Counted from the stretch's first letter, positions 7,984 to 15,279 are shown. The stretch: DNA of 21,049 bases from JBEIFW01 sp044370695 (GCA_044370695.1 JBILVB010000051.1:1-21049), one strand, 5' to 3'. Notes: generated by a model not told the origin, from the letters alone. Made by a program: numbers and translations.

Positions 7984-8762
7984 GGCGCCATCGCCCGGTG
8001 GAGCGCCCGGCGGATGGTGGCGACGTGGCCGAGGAACACGACGGAGTCCTCCTGGGCCTCGTGGCGGGGTCGCTCCAGCTCGATCGTCTCGACCGCAACG
8101 ATCCGGCCGGGTCTCGGGGCCATCACCACCACCCGGTCCGAGAGCATCACCGCCTCGGCGATCGAATGGGTGACGAACACGATCGTCGACCGATGATGGG
8201 ACCACAGCCGCAGCAGCAGGTACCGCATCTCGGCCCGGGTGATCTCGTCGAGCGCAGCGAACGGCTCGTCCATCAGCAGCACGGGCGCGCCGAGGGCGAA
8301 GGCCCGCACCAGGCTGACGCGTTGGCGCATCCCGCCGGAAAGCTGCCGCGGTCGGGCGTCGAGGAACTCCCCGAGACCGACCTCGCGCAGGAGATCGTCG
8401 ATCGCAGCGTCGTCGAGGACCGGGTGCCGCTCGGCGCCCCGGTTCGCCCGCACGAGCAGTCGGGCGTTGTCGCGCACCGAACGCCAGCCGAGCAACGCCG
8501 GGCTCTGGGGTGCGAGCGCGAACGACTTGGCGGCACGCGCCGCCACCGGGTCCTGCCCGTCGACGCGCACCGAGCCACGGTCCGGCGCGAGCAGTCCCCC
8601 GACGAGCCGGACGAGGGTCGACTTCCCGCAGCCGCTCGGCCCGATCAGACTGACGATCTCGCCCCGTGCGACCGACAGGTCCACGCCGGACAGCGCCGTC
8701 ACCGGGCCGCGCCGGGTGGCGAACGCCTTGGCCACCTGCTCGACCTCGACGAACCCCGGCAT
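7980..8762 (-). CDS. ABC transporter ATP-binding protein, SsuB/TauB type
   Basis: Energises the importer. The 260-residue protein has Walker A GPSGCGKST (41-49), Q-loop Gln86, signature LSGGMRQR (141-148), Walker B VLLMDEP (161-167) with catalytic Glu166, D-loop ALD and switch His199 in FVTHS. This is a complete single nucleotide-binding domain. Start ATG 8762 (MPGFVEVEQV) follows TACCGT at 7 nt. An open frame extends further upstream but crosses the rpsO promoter region and is not conserved in type. It is the first gene of the operon and divergent from rpsO (130-nt gap). The family transports sulfonates, nitrate, thiamine precursors and similar ligands. Confidence 0.93.
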   Translation of the reverse strand: MPGFVEVEQVAKAFATRRGPVTALSGVDLSVARGEIVSLIGPSGCGKSTLVRLVGGLLAPDRGSVRVDGQDPVAARAAKSFALAPQSPALLGWRSVRDNARLLVRANRGAERHPVLDDAAIDDLLREVGLGEFLDARPRQLSGGMRQRVSLVRAFALGAPVLLMDEPFAALDEITRAEMRYLLLRLWSHHRSTIVFVTHSIAEAVMLSDRVVVMAPRPGRIVAVETIELERPRHEAQEDSVVFLGHVATIRRALHRAMAP

Positions 8763-8769
8763 CGCAGTG

Positions 8770-8775
8770 ACGGTA
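8770..8775 (-). promoter_or_regulatory. Candidate -10 box (TACCGT) for the ABC importer operon
   Basis: On the minus strand TACCGT ends 7 nt before the ATPase ATG, giving a leaderless transcript if used. The same hexamer precedes dapB at 8 nt. No clear -35 sequence is visible. Confidence 0.5.
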
Positions 8776-8794
8776 GTTCGGAGCGGGTCGCTGC

Positions 8795-8800
8795 TAACCT
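8795..8800 (+). promoter_or_regulatory. Candidate -10 box (TAACCT) for rpsO
   Basis: TAACCT matches TANNNT, lies in the only sizeable gap before rpsO and would give a 5' leader of about 85 nt with a Shine-Dalgarno. Together with the ATPase box at 8770-8775 it makes a back-to-back divergent promoter region. Confidence 0.4.
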
Positions 8801-8892
8801 TCCAGGGTCCGTCGCGGCCCAGGCTGCGGCGCGATGCACGTCCGGTGCCGCCGGGGGTGCGCTCCTTTCTCGAACGTTCTCGGAAGGACGTC

Positions 8893-9147
8893 ATGCCGAA
8901 GCAGTCCACCATCGAGGCGAATCGCCTCCACGCATCCGACACCGGTTCCCCGGAGGTGCAGATCGCCCTCCTGACCGATCGGATCAACCAACTCACCGAG
9001 CACCTGAAGCTCCACAAGAAGGACCATCACTCCCGGCGAGGCCTGCTCATGCTGGTCGGCCGGCGGCGGCGGATGCTCGACTACGTGCGAGCCACCGACG
9101 TCGAGCGGTACCGGGCCATCGTGGCCAAGCTCGGCCTGCGACGCTGA
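8893..9147 (+). CDS. rpsO: 30S ribosomal protein S15
   Basis: Primary-binding protein of the 30S platform that contacts 16S rRNA helices 20-22. The 84-residue product contains the family core DTGSPEVQIALLT (16-28), the long helix with LTEHLKLHKKDHHSRRG, and LVGRRRRMLDYV near the end. It is a few residues shorter at the N-terminus than typical S15 (about 89). Unlike most genes here it has a strong Shine-Dalgarno: GGAAGGA ends about 6 nt before the ATG. It is followed by a 12-bp hairpin and pnp, the classic rpsO-pnp pair. S15 represses its own mRNA in several bacteria, and the 85-nt leader here could be the target. Confidence 0.97.
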   Translation: MPKQSTIEANRLHASDTGSPEVQIALLTDRINQLTEHLKLHKKDHHSRRGLLMLVGRRRRMLDYVRATDVERYRAIVAKLGLRR

Positions 9148-9156
9148 CACTCTCCC

Positions 9157-9184
9157 CGACGGGCGGCCGGTGGGCCGCCCGTCG
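9157..9184 (+). terminator. Perfect 12-bp GC hairpin between rpsO and pnp
   Basis: Inverted repeat CGACGGGCGGCC / GGCCGCCCGTCG with a GGTG loop, starting 9 nt after the rpsO stop. No T-tract follows (CCATAGG), so it is a poor intrinsic terminator. In Streptomyces the rpsO-pnp intergenic hairpin is an RNase III processing site on a read-through transcript, and this element has the right place and shape for that role. A partial terminator is the alternative. Confidence 0.75.
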
Positions 9185-9207
9185 CCATAGGTAACCCGCT
9201 CCGGGCA

Positions 9208-9227
9208 GACCGGATCGGTTGCCGGTC
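9208..9227 (+). repeat. Short inverted repeat in the pnp leader
   Basis: GACCGG (9208-9213) and CCGGTC (9222-9227) enclose an 8-nt loop, in the 171-nt rpsO-pnp gap. The rest of the gap is GC-rich leader with no clear T-tract or riboswitch. pnp leaders are known autoregulatory targets in other bacteria; whether this stem matters is unknown. Confidence 0.4.
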
Positions 9228-9318
9228 GCCTCGGCCCCGCCTCGGTGGGACCCCGCCGACTGGGAACCGGCCGTCCGCCCCGACTCCGCCCGGATCGCCC
9301 GGGCGTGAAAGGACCCGT

Positions 9319-11706
9319 ATGTCCGACCAGATCCGCCACGCAGCCGTCTCCGGCCCCGTGACCGGCACCGCCAAGACCCTCGCCTTCGAAACCGGCAAGC
9401 TCGCGCCGCAGTCGATGGGGGCCGTGCTGGCCACCATCGGCCAGACCACCGTGCTCGCCACCGCCAACGCTGCCAAGTCCGTGCGGGACGGCATCGACTT
9501 CTTCCCGCTCACCGTCGACGTCGAAGAGCGCGCCTACGCCGCGGGCAAGATCCCCGGCTCGTTCTTCCGCCGGGAGGGCCGTCCGACCGAACTGGCGATT
9601 CTCACCTGCCGCCTCACGGACCGGCCGCTGCGGCCGGCGTTCCCGGACGGCTTCCGCAACGAGACCCAGATCGTGCTCACGATCATCGGGGCCGACCAGG
9701 TCAACCCCCACGACGTCGTCGCCATCAACGCGGCGTCGGCGGCGCTGATGGTGTCGGGGATCCCCTTCGACGGGCCGATCGGCGCCGTGCGCGTCGCGTA
9801 CAGCCAGGAGGGGGACTGGATCCCGCACCCCACCTTCGACGAAGGCGATGCCGCCACGTTCGAGCTCGTCGTCGCCGGCCGTGAGCTCGACAACGGCGAC
9901 GTCGCCGTGATGATGGTCGAAGCGGGCGGCACCGAGAAGGCGTTCACCTACTTCGCAGCCGGCGCCCCCGCCGTCACCGAGGACGTGATCGCCGAGGGCC
10001 TCGAATCGTCCAAGAAGTGGATCAAGGAATCGATCGCCCTGCAGCGCCAGTTGGTCGCGCAGGCCGGCTCCCGTCCGCCGCTGCAGTACACGCCGGTGCT
10101 CGATTACGGCGACGACGTGTTCGCCGCCGTGGAGGCTCAGGCCGGCGCGGCGCTCACCGCAGCGGTGGCCATCGCCGGCAAGGCCGAGCGCAACGCCGCC
10201 ACCGACGCGGCGAGCTCCTCGGCCGTCGCTGCGCTGGCCGGGCAGTTCCCCGGCCGCGAGAAGGAGATCAAAGAAGCGGTCCGCAGCCTGACGAAGAAGC
10301 TGGTGCGCAAGCGGATCGTCACCGAGGGGGTGCGCATCGACGGGCGGGGCCCGCGCGATCTGCGGCCGGTGTCGGCCGAGGTCGGCCTGCTCCCCACCGC
10401 CCACGGCACCGGGCTGTTCCAGCGCGGCGAGACCCAGGTGCTCAACGTCGCGACGCTGGCCATGCCCCGCATGAACCAGCTGCTCGACACCCTCACGCCG
10501 GACACCACCAAGCGCTACCTGCACCACTACAACATGGCGCCGTGGGCCAACGGCGAGGTGGGCCGGGTCGGCTCGCCGAAGCGCCGGGAGATCGGCCACG
10601 GCGCGCTCGCCGAACGGGCGCTGCTGCCCGTCGTGCCCTCGCAGCAGGAGTTCGCCTACACCTTGCGTCTCGTGTCCGAGGTGCTGTCCTCCAACGGTTC
10701 GACGTCGATGGGCTCGGTGTGCGCGTCGTCGTTGTCGCTCATGGATGCCGGCGTGCCGATCAAGGGCGCGGTGGCCGGCATCGCCATGGGTCTCGTCTAC
10801 GAGGGTGGCGCCTACACCACCCTCACCGACATCCTCGGCGCCGAGGACGCGTTCGGCGACATGGACTTCAAGGTGGCCGGTACCGCCGAGGTTGTCACCG
10901 CCCTGCAGCTCGACACCAAGATCGACGGCATCCCCGCCGACGTGCTCGGCGCCGCGCTCCAGCAGGCGCGCGAGGCCCGCCTGGCGATCCTCGAGGTGAT
11001 GAACGCCGCTATCGCCGGGCCCCGCACCGAACTGGCGGCGTCGGCTCCGAAGATCGTCAGCTTCACGATCCCGATGGACAAGATCGGCGAGGTGATCGGG
11101 CCCAAGGGCAAGGTCATCAACTCGATCCAGCAGGAGACCGGGGCCGACATCGCCGTCGACGACGACGGGGTCGTGGGCACGGTGACCATCGGCTCGATCG
11201 ACTCGGCCAAGGTTGCCGAGGCCCGCCGCCAGATCGAGCTGATCGTGAACCCGCCCACGGCCAAGGTCGGCGAGGTCCACACCGGGCGCGTGGTGAGCAT
11301 CACGAAGTTCGGGGCGTTCGTGAACATCCTTCCGGGCCGCGACGGCCTGGTCCACATCTCCAAGCTCGGCAAGGGTAAGCGGATCAGCAGGGTGGAGGAC
11401 GCGCTCGAGCTCGGCCAGACCCTGCAGGTCCGCGTCGACGACATCGACCCGAACGGCAAGGTCAGCCTGTCCCCGTACGGCGAGGAATGGGAGTCGGCGG
11501 GCGGCATCGCCAACGAGCCGGCCGTGGCGCTCGCCGCGTCCGACGGCGTGGAGACCGTGTCGTTCGAGGAGTCCTTCGACGCCGAGATCGCCGGGCAGCT
11601 CGGCGACCTGGGCCCCGGCGGCGTCGCCGGCGGTTCCGACGGCGGTCGGGGCGGTCGCGAGCCCCGCGAGGCTCGCGACGGAGGCCGGCGCCGCCGCCAC
11701 CGGTGA
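9319..11706 (+). CDS. pnp: Polyribonucleotide nucleotidyltransferase (PNPase)
   Basis: Phosphorolytic 3'-5' exoribonuclease and RNA tailing enzyme, a trimer in the degradosome-type machinery. The 795-residue protein has a first RNase PH domain (about 10-230; FFPLTVDVEERAYAAGKIPG at 61-80), a helical linker (about 240-325), and a second, catalytic RNase PH domain (about 335-565). Its active-site residues are Asp510, Asp516 and Lys518 in GDMDFK, matching E. coli D486/D492/K494. A KH domain with IGPKGK (593-598) and an S1 domain (about 649-718, FGAFVNILPGRDGLVHIS) follow. A 75-residue tail ends in a Gly/Arg-rich stretch, which makes the protein longer than the usual 700-750. Shine-Dalgarno AAAGGA precedes the ATG. 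The TGA overlaps the GTG of the next gene. Confidence 0.97.
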   Translation: MSDQIRHAAVSGPVTGTAKTLAFETGKLAPQSMGAVLATIGQTTVLATANAAKSVRDGIDFFPLTVDVEERAYAAGKIPGSFFRREGRPTELAILTCRLTDRPLRPAFPDGFRNETQIVLTIIGADQVNPHDVVAINAASAALMVSGIPFDGPIGAVRVAYSQEGDWIPHPTFDEGDAATFELVVAGRELDNGDVAVMMVEAGGTEKAFTYFAAGAPAVTEDVIAEGLESSKKWIKESIALQRQLVAQAGSRPPLQYTPVLDYGDDVFAAVEAQAGAALTAAVAIAGKAERNAATDAASSSAVAALAGQFPGREKEIKEAVRSLTKKLVRKRIVTEGVRIDGRGPRDLRPVSAEVGLLPTAHGTGLFQRGETQVLNVATLAMPRMNQLLDTLTPDTTKRYLHHYNMAPWANGEVGRVGSPKRREIGHGALAERALLPVVPSQQEFAYTLRLVSEVLSSNGSTSMGSVCASSLSLMDAGVPIKGAVAGIAMGLVYEGGAYTTLTDILGAEDAFGDMDFKVAGTAEVVTALQLDTKIDGIPADVLGAALQQAREARLAILEVMNAAIAGPRTELAASAPKIVSFTIPMDKIGEVIGPKGKVINSIQQETGADIAVDDDGVVGTVTIGSIDSAKVAEARRQIELIVNPPTAKVGEVHTGRVVSITKFGAFVNILPGRDGLVHISKLGKGKRISRVEDALELGQTLQVRVDDIDPNGKVSLSPYGEEWESAGGIANEPAVALAASDGVETVSFEESFDAEIAGQLGDLGPGGVAGGSDGGRGGREPREARDGGRRRRHR

Positions 11707-12968
11707 ACCCCGACGGCGCGGGCGTCGAAGTGACCACGCTGCCCTCCGGGCTGCGGGTCGCGTCCGAGAACGTCCCCGGCGCCCGCTCCATCTCGGTCGG
11801 GGTGTGGGTGGGCGTCGGCAGCCGGGACGAACCCGACGGGTTGGCCGGGGTGTCCCACTTCCTCGAGCACCTGTTGTTCAAGGGCACCGCCGAGCGGTCG
11901 GCGCGCGACATCTCGGTCGCGATCGATCGTCTCGGGGGTGACCTGAACGCGTTCACCGGCAAGGAGTCGACGTCGTTCTTCGCCCGGGTGCCCGCAGGAC
12001 ACCTGCACGATGCGGTCGCCGTCCTCGGCGACGTGCTCACTCGACCGGCGTTGCGCGACGACGACATCGACAACGAGCGTCAGGTGATCCTCGAGGAGTT
12101 GGCGATGGACGCCGACGACCCCGAGGACCGCGTCCACACGCTGGTCGAGGCGTCGTTGTTCCCCCGCCACCCGCTCGGGCGCGAGACCGCCGGGCTCGTC
12201 GAGACGGTGGAGACGCTGCCCCCCGACGACGTCCGGTCGTTCTTCGGTCGGTGGTACCGGCCGGCGAACATGGTCGTCGCCGCCGCCGGCGCGCTCGAGC
12301 ACACCGACCTGCTCGATGCCGTCACCCGGCAGTTCGGTGCCGCGGAGGGGGGCGAGCGCCCGCAGCGGCGCCGGCCGGGATCTCCGGTGCGATCGGTGGC
12401 GGCGCTGCGCCGCCGGACCGGTCAGGTCAACCTGGCAGTCGGGTTCCGGGCGCTTCCCCGTGAGCACCCCGATCTCGAGGCGCTCGAGGTGGCCAACCAC
12501 GTGCTCGGTGGGGGGCTCACGAGCCGGCTGTTCGAGGAGGTACGCGAACGGCGCGGTCTCGCCTATGCCGTCTACTCCTCGACGGCGGCCTACGCCGACG
12601 CCGGGAGCCTCGTGGTGTACACGGGCACCGGCCCGGATCACGTCGACGAGGTGCTCGCGGTCGTGGCCCGCGAGGTGGCGTCGATCGCGGCCGGCGGGGT
12701 CAGCGCCGAGGAGCTCGACGTCGCCGTGGGGTCGCTGGTGGGCGCGTTCGTGCTCGGGCTCGAAGACCCGGGCAGCCGGATGGCCCGCCTCGGCGGATCG
12801 TTGTCGCTGCGCGGCACGGTCCGCTCCGTCGACGAGCAAGTGGCGCGCTACCGAGCGGTGGATGCTGCAGCGGTCGCCCGGGTCGCCGGCGCCGTGCTCG
12901 CCGGGCCGCGCTGCATCGCCTCGGTCGGTCCGTGGGGTCGAGCGTCACTCCAACGGTGGGCCTCCTGA
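11703..12968 (+). CDS. M16 family zinc metallopeptidase (PepR / mitochondrial processing peptidase-like)
   Basis: Zinc protease of the pitrilysin family, subfamily B type. The 421-residue protein carries the inverted zinc motif HFLEH (52-56) with Glu55 as base, and the third ligand Glu132 in VILEELAMD, at the HxxEH-x(about 76)-E spacing expected. The second half (from about 220) is the paired non-catalytic M16 domain, with NHVLGGGLTSRLFEEVRERRGLAY-type conserved sequence. It starts at GTG 11703 with GTGA overlapping the pnp stop, so it is very likely translationally coupled. The pnp-M16 pair is conserved in actinobacteria (pepR next to gpsI/pnp). Its physiological substrates are not known. 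Confidence 0.94.
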   Translation: MNPDGAGVEVTTLPSGLRVASENVPGARSISVGVWVGVGSRDEPDGLAGVSHFLEHLLFKGTAERSARDISVAIDRLGGDLNAFTGKESTSFFARVPAGHLHDAVAVLGDVLTRPALRDDDIDNERQVILEELAMDADDPEDRVHTLVEASLFPRHPLGRETAGLVETVETLPPDDVRSFFGRWYRPANMVVAAAGALEHTDLLDAVTRQFGAAEGGERPQRRRPGSPVRSVAALRRRTGQVNLAVGFRALPREHPDLEALEVANHVLGGGLTSRLFEEVRERRGLAYAVYSSTAAYADAGSLVVYTGTGPDHVDEVLAVVAREVASIAAGGVSAEELDVAVGSLVGAFVLGLEDPGSRMARLGGSLSLRGTVRSVDEQVARYRAVDAAAVARVAGAVLAGPRCIASVGPWGRASLQRWAS

Positions 12969-12969
12969 G

Positions 12970-13842
12970 GTGTGGCGAGGGCGTCGTGGTGCGCCGGGAG
13001 CCCCCGTCCCCGTCGAGTTCCGCTTCTTCGACGCGCCGGCATGGGCGACGTTCAATCGGGTGCTGCGCAAGCGCATGATCCGGGCCGGCGTGACCGGTCA
13101 CGTCGAGCCACCCGGGGTGCTGGTCACCGACGACGGCGAGCGGCTGTCGCTGCTGAGCCTGGCCCAGGCCTGCAACGCCGCACCGGCGCGCCGGTGGGCC
13201 GGCCTGGTCGACGCCCACCTGGAACCGCTGCTCGCCGGCCCGCTCGCCCCGGTCGATCCCGCCGAGGCGCGCCGGTTGCTGAAGGTCCGCCTGATCCCCG
13301 ACGATCTCGAACCCGGCGTGTCGGCGCCGTACGCGGCGGGCGTCCTGGCGGGGTTGGTCCTCGACCTTCCCCGGACCGTCGTCGGGGTGCGCCCCGCCCA
13401 GCTCGACGACTGGGGCCTCGAGCTCGGCGAGGCGTGGGAGCTCGCGTGGGCCAACGTGGGCGCGGAGCCGAGGCCCGAGGAGCTCGAGCGGTTGTCGATC
13501 GACGGGGCCGAGGTCGTGTCGGTCTACGGGGACAGCTTCTTCACGGCGTCGAAGGTGGCGTTCCTGTCCCGGGTGATCGGCCCGATCGGCTCGACGGGAG
13601 CGCTCGTCACGATCCCCCGCCGGCACACCCTGCTCGCCCACGTGTTGGGCAACGGTCCGGCCAACGCAGCGCTCGCCCCGCTGGTGCTCAACACCCGGCG
13701 TCTCCACGTCGACGGGCCGGGCTCGATCAGCCCCCACCTGTACTGGTGGGTCGACGGCGCCCTCGTCTGGGTGCCGGCCACCGTCGACGACGACGGACGC
13801 ATCGAGGTCTACCCGCCGCCGGGGTTGGCCGAACAGCTCTGA
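12970..13842 (+). CDS. Uncharacterised protein, DUF1444/YtpQ-like
   Basis: A 290-residue soluble protein of unknown function. It starts at GTG 12970, one base after the M16 stop, with no Shine-Dalgarno, so translation is probably coupled. I see a basic N-terminus, VEFRFFD at 15-21, LKVRLIPDD at 104-112, a hydrophobic LAGLVLDLP segment at 127-134, WGLELGEAWELAWANV at 148-163, VYGDSFFTASKV at 185-196 and ALVTIPRRHTLLAHVL at 211-226. The order of the last three resembles DUF1444 (Bacillus YtpQ): a WxxxxxxxxAxxNL helix, a DSxxxASR-like segment and a VPHxDVLxxADV-like strand. That resemblance is from memory and untested. No catalytic motif, signal peptide or membrane segment is evident. It converges on the next gene with 11 bp between stops. 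Confidence 0.8.
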   Translation: MWRGRRGAPGAPVPVEFRFFDAPAWATFNRVLRKRMIRAGVTGHVEPPGVLVTDDGERLSLLSLAQACNAAPARRWAGLVDAHLEPLLAGPLAPVDPAEARRLLKVRLIPDDLEPGVSAPYAAGVLAGLVLDLPRTVVGVRPAQLDDWGLELGEAWELAWANVGAEPRPEELERLSIDGAEVVSVYGDSFFTASKVAFLSRVIGPIGSTGALVTIPRRHTLLAHVLGNGPANAALAPLVLNTRRLHVDGPGSISPHLYWWVDGALVWVPATVDDDGRIEVYPPPGLAEQL

Positions 13843-13853
13843 GCGAGCGGGGA

Positions 13854-14492
13854 TCAGGGGCCGATTCGGGCGGCCCGCAGCGCCGCGACGGCACCGGGTG
13901 GGCCGTCGAAGGTCACCTCGGCGGCGCCGGTGCGCCCGAACGACCACAGGAACAGCTCGGGGACCGTGCCCCGCACGGTGACCCGGGCGCCGGATGCCAT
14001 CGGTGTCGCGTCGATCGACCCACCGTCGGGTCGTTCCAGTCGCACACGAAGGGGGCGGGCGCGAGCCACGAGCACCGGCGCGCTCAGCTTCAGCCGGCGC
14101 CACAGCGCCGCGTCGCGCGCCGGGTCGGCCGGTCGGGGACCGAGACCGTTGGCGCGGCGGAGGTCTTCGTGATGGACGAAGAACTCGTGGACGTTGCCCG
14201 ACTCCCGAGCGCCGGGCAGGCCGAGCGGCAGCAACGGCATCCCGGCGCGCAGGATGCCGACGAGCACGCCGAACGGGATGCGCTCGCGGGCGGATCGTTC
14301 GCGCCGTGCCGTGATGCCGTGCAGCGCCGGGAGCACGAGCCCGGGAAGGGCGGTGAGGTCGTGCTCGCGTACCCAGACGTGGGCGAGCAGGTCGTACGCG
14401 GTCCAGCCGGTGCACAGCGTGGGCGCGTCGGGGCCGAGTCGTTCCGCGAGATCGAGCATGGCGGCCCGCTCGGCCATCGCGACGCCTGGCAC
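13854..14492 (-). CDS. TIGR03085-type metal-binding protein (MDMPI/DinB-like N-terminal fold)
   Basis: A 212-residue actinobacterial protein related to the mycothiol-dependent maleylpyruvate isomerase N-terminal (DinB-like) fold. Function unknown. Family features: LGPDAPTLCTGWTAYDLLAH at 19-38 with putative ligand His38, VREHDLTALPG at 41-51, and NVHEFFVHHEDLRRANG at 100-116, the strongly conserved TIGR03085-like block. I chose GTG 14492 because TAGCGT ends exactly 7 nt before it. ATG 14477 and ATG 14459 are in frame and also plausible, and the frame stays open to an ATG at 14519 that is complementary to the dapB start. Divergent from dapB with 25 nt between starts. A thiol-dependent enzyme or damage-response role is only a family-level guess. 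Confidence 0.85.
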   Translation of the reverse strand: MPGVAMAERAAMLDLAERLGPDAPTLCTGWTAYDLLAHVWVREHDLTALPGLVLPALHGITARRERSARERIPFGVLVGILRAGMPLLPLGLPGARESGNVHEFFVHHEDLRRANGLGPRPADPARDAALWRRLKLSAPVLVARARPLRVRLERPDGGSIDATPMASGARVTVRGTVPELFLWSFGRTGAAEVTFDGPPGAVAALRAARIGP

Positions 14493-14499
14493 GCCGGCG

Positions 14500-14505
14500 A
14501 CGCTA
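14500..14505 (-). promoter_or_regulatory. Candidate -10 box (TAGCGT) for the TIGR03085 gene
   Basis: On the minus strand TAGCGT ends 7 nt before GTG 14492. It shares the TA at 14504-14505 with the plus-strand TACCGT box of dapB, so the two promoters overlap back to back. Confidence 0.5.
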
Positions 14506-14509
14506 CCGT
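14504..14509 (+). promoter_or_regulatory. Candidate -10 box (TACCGT) for dapB
   Basis: TACCGT ends 8 nt before the dapB ATG at 14518, giving a leaderless or near-leaderless mRNA. There is no Shine-Dalgarno in the CCCCGGCC spacer. Overlaps the opposite-strand box of the TIGR03085 gene. Confidence 0.55.
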
Positions 14510-14517
14510 CCCCGGCC

Positions 14518-15279
14518 ATGCAGCGACGCGTGGGTGTGTTCGGGGCCGCAGGCCGCATGGGCCGGATGGTGTGCGCCGCGGTGGCGGGCGATCCCGCTCT
14601 CGAGCTCGTCGCCGCCATCGATCCCTTCGCCGCCGGCACCGTCGTCGAGGGGTGCACGGTGGTGGCCGAGGCCGGGCAGGCCGACCCGTTCGACGTGGCG
14701 ATCGACTTCACCGTCGCCGACGCGGCCCGGGCCAACCTCGCGTGGTGCGCCGCCAGCGGCGTCCACGCCGTCGTCGGCACCACGGGCCTGTCCGACGCCG
14801 ACCTCGACGTGTTCCGCACGTCGTTCACCCGCTCGAACTGCCTCGTCGCGGCGAACTTCGCGATCGGCGCCGTGCTGATGATGCGCTTCGCCGAGCTGGC
14901 GGCACCGTTCTTCGCCACGGCGGAGATCATCGAGTTCCACCACGACGCCAAGGTCGACGCGCCGTCGGGCACGGCGACGACCACGGCGGCCCGGATGGCT
15001 CGGGCCTCCGCCGACTGGGCGCCCGACCCCACCCGCCACGAGGTGCTGCCCGGCGCACGCGGCGGCGTGGGCCCGGCGGGCATCCGGGTGCACGGGGTGC
15101 GGATGCGCGGCATGTTCGCCCACCAGGAGGTGGTGCTCGGCACCGAGGGGCAGACGCTCACGATCCGCCACGACACGTTCGGGCGGGACTGCTACGCCCC
15201 GGGGATCCTGCTCGCCTGCAAGCGCATCGACGGACTCCCGGGCCTGACCGTCGGCCTCGACGGGGTCCTCGGCCTGTGA
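14518..15279 (+). CDS. dapB: 4-hydroxy-tetrahydrodipicolinate reductase
   Basis: NAD(P)H-dependent second step of the diaminopimelate/lysine pathway. The 253-residue protein has the nucleotide-binding GAAGRMGR loop (9-16), IDFTVAD (62-68) and GTTGL (87-91). Its catalytic and substrate-binding block is EFHHDAKVDAPSGTA (139-153), with proton donor His141, His142 and Lys145 in the usual positions. The closing region includes RGGVGPAGIRVHGVR and HDTFGRDCYAPG, the typical DapB C-terminal signatures. The ATG is leaderless by sequence. It is followed 10 nt later by a methyltransferase gene. Note that the DapA-like gene 650 bases downstream does not look like its true partner enzyme. Confidence 0.96.
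   Translation: MQRRVGVFGAAGRMGRMVCAAVAGDPALELVAAIDPFAAGTVVEGCTVVAEAGQADPFDVAIDFTVADAARANLAWCAASGVHAVVGTTGLSDADLDVFRTSFTRSNCLVAANFAIGAVLMMRFAELAAPFFATAEIIEFHHDAKVDAPSGTATTTAARMARASADWAPDPTRHEVLPGARGGVGPAGIRVHGVRMRGMFAHQEVVLGTEGQTLTIRHDTFGRDCYAPGILLACKRIDGLPGLTVGLDGVLGL

Noticed and set aside
7189..8892. TPP riboswitch for the THI5-like importer operon
   Set aside because: The gap before the ATPase is only 130 nt and shared with rpsO. The ATPase start is leaderless by spacing, and no CUGAGA-type thi-box is seen.
8763..9017. N-terminal extension of the ABC ATPase frame upstream of ATG 8762
   Set aside because: It would run through the rpsO start and promoter on the other strand, and the added residues do not resemble the family. 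ATG 8762 gives a standard NBD length.
9157..9184. Hairpin after rpsO as a classic intrinsic terminator
   Set aside because: No T-tract follows on the plus strand. Kept as a hairpin with a more likely processing role.
8794..11700. A 968-codon open frame on the minus strand opposite rpsO and pnp
   Set aside because: Long antisense frames are expected when codon third positions are G/C. It is low-complexity, rich in Ala/Gly/Arg/His, has no domain, and lies exactly opposite well-conserved genes.
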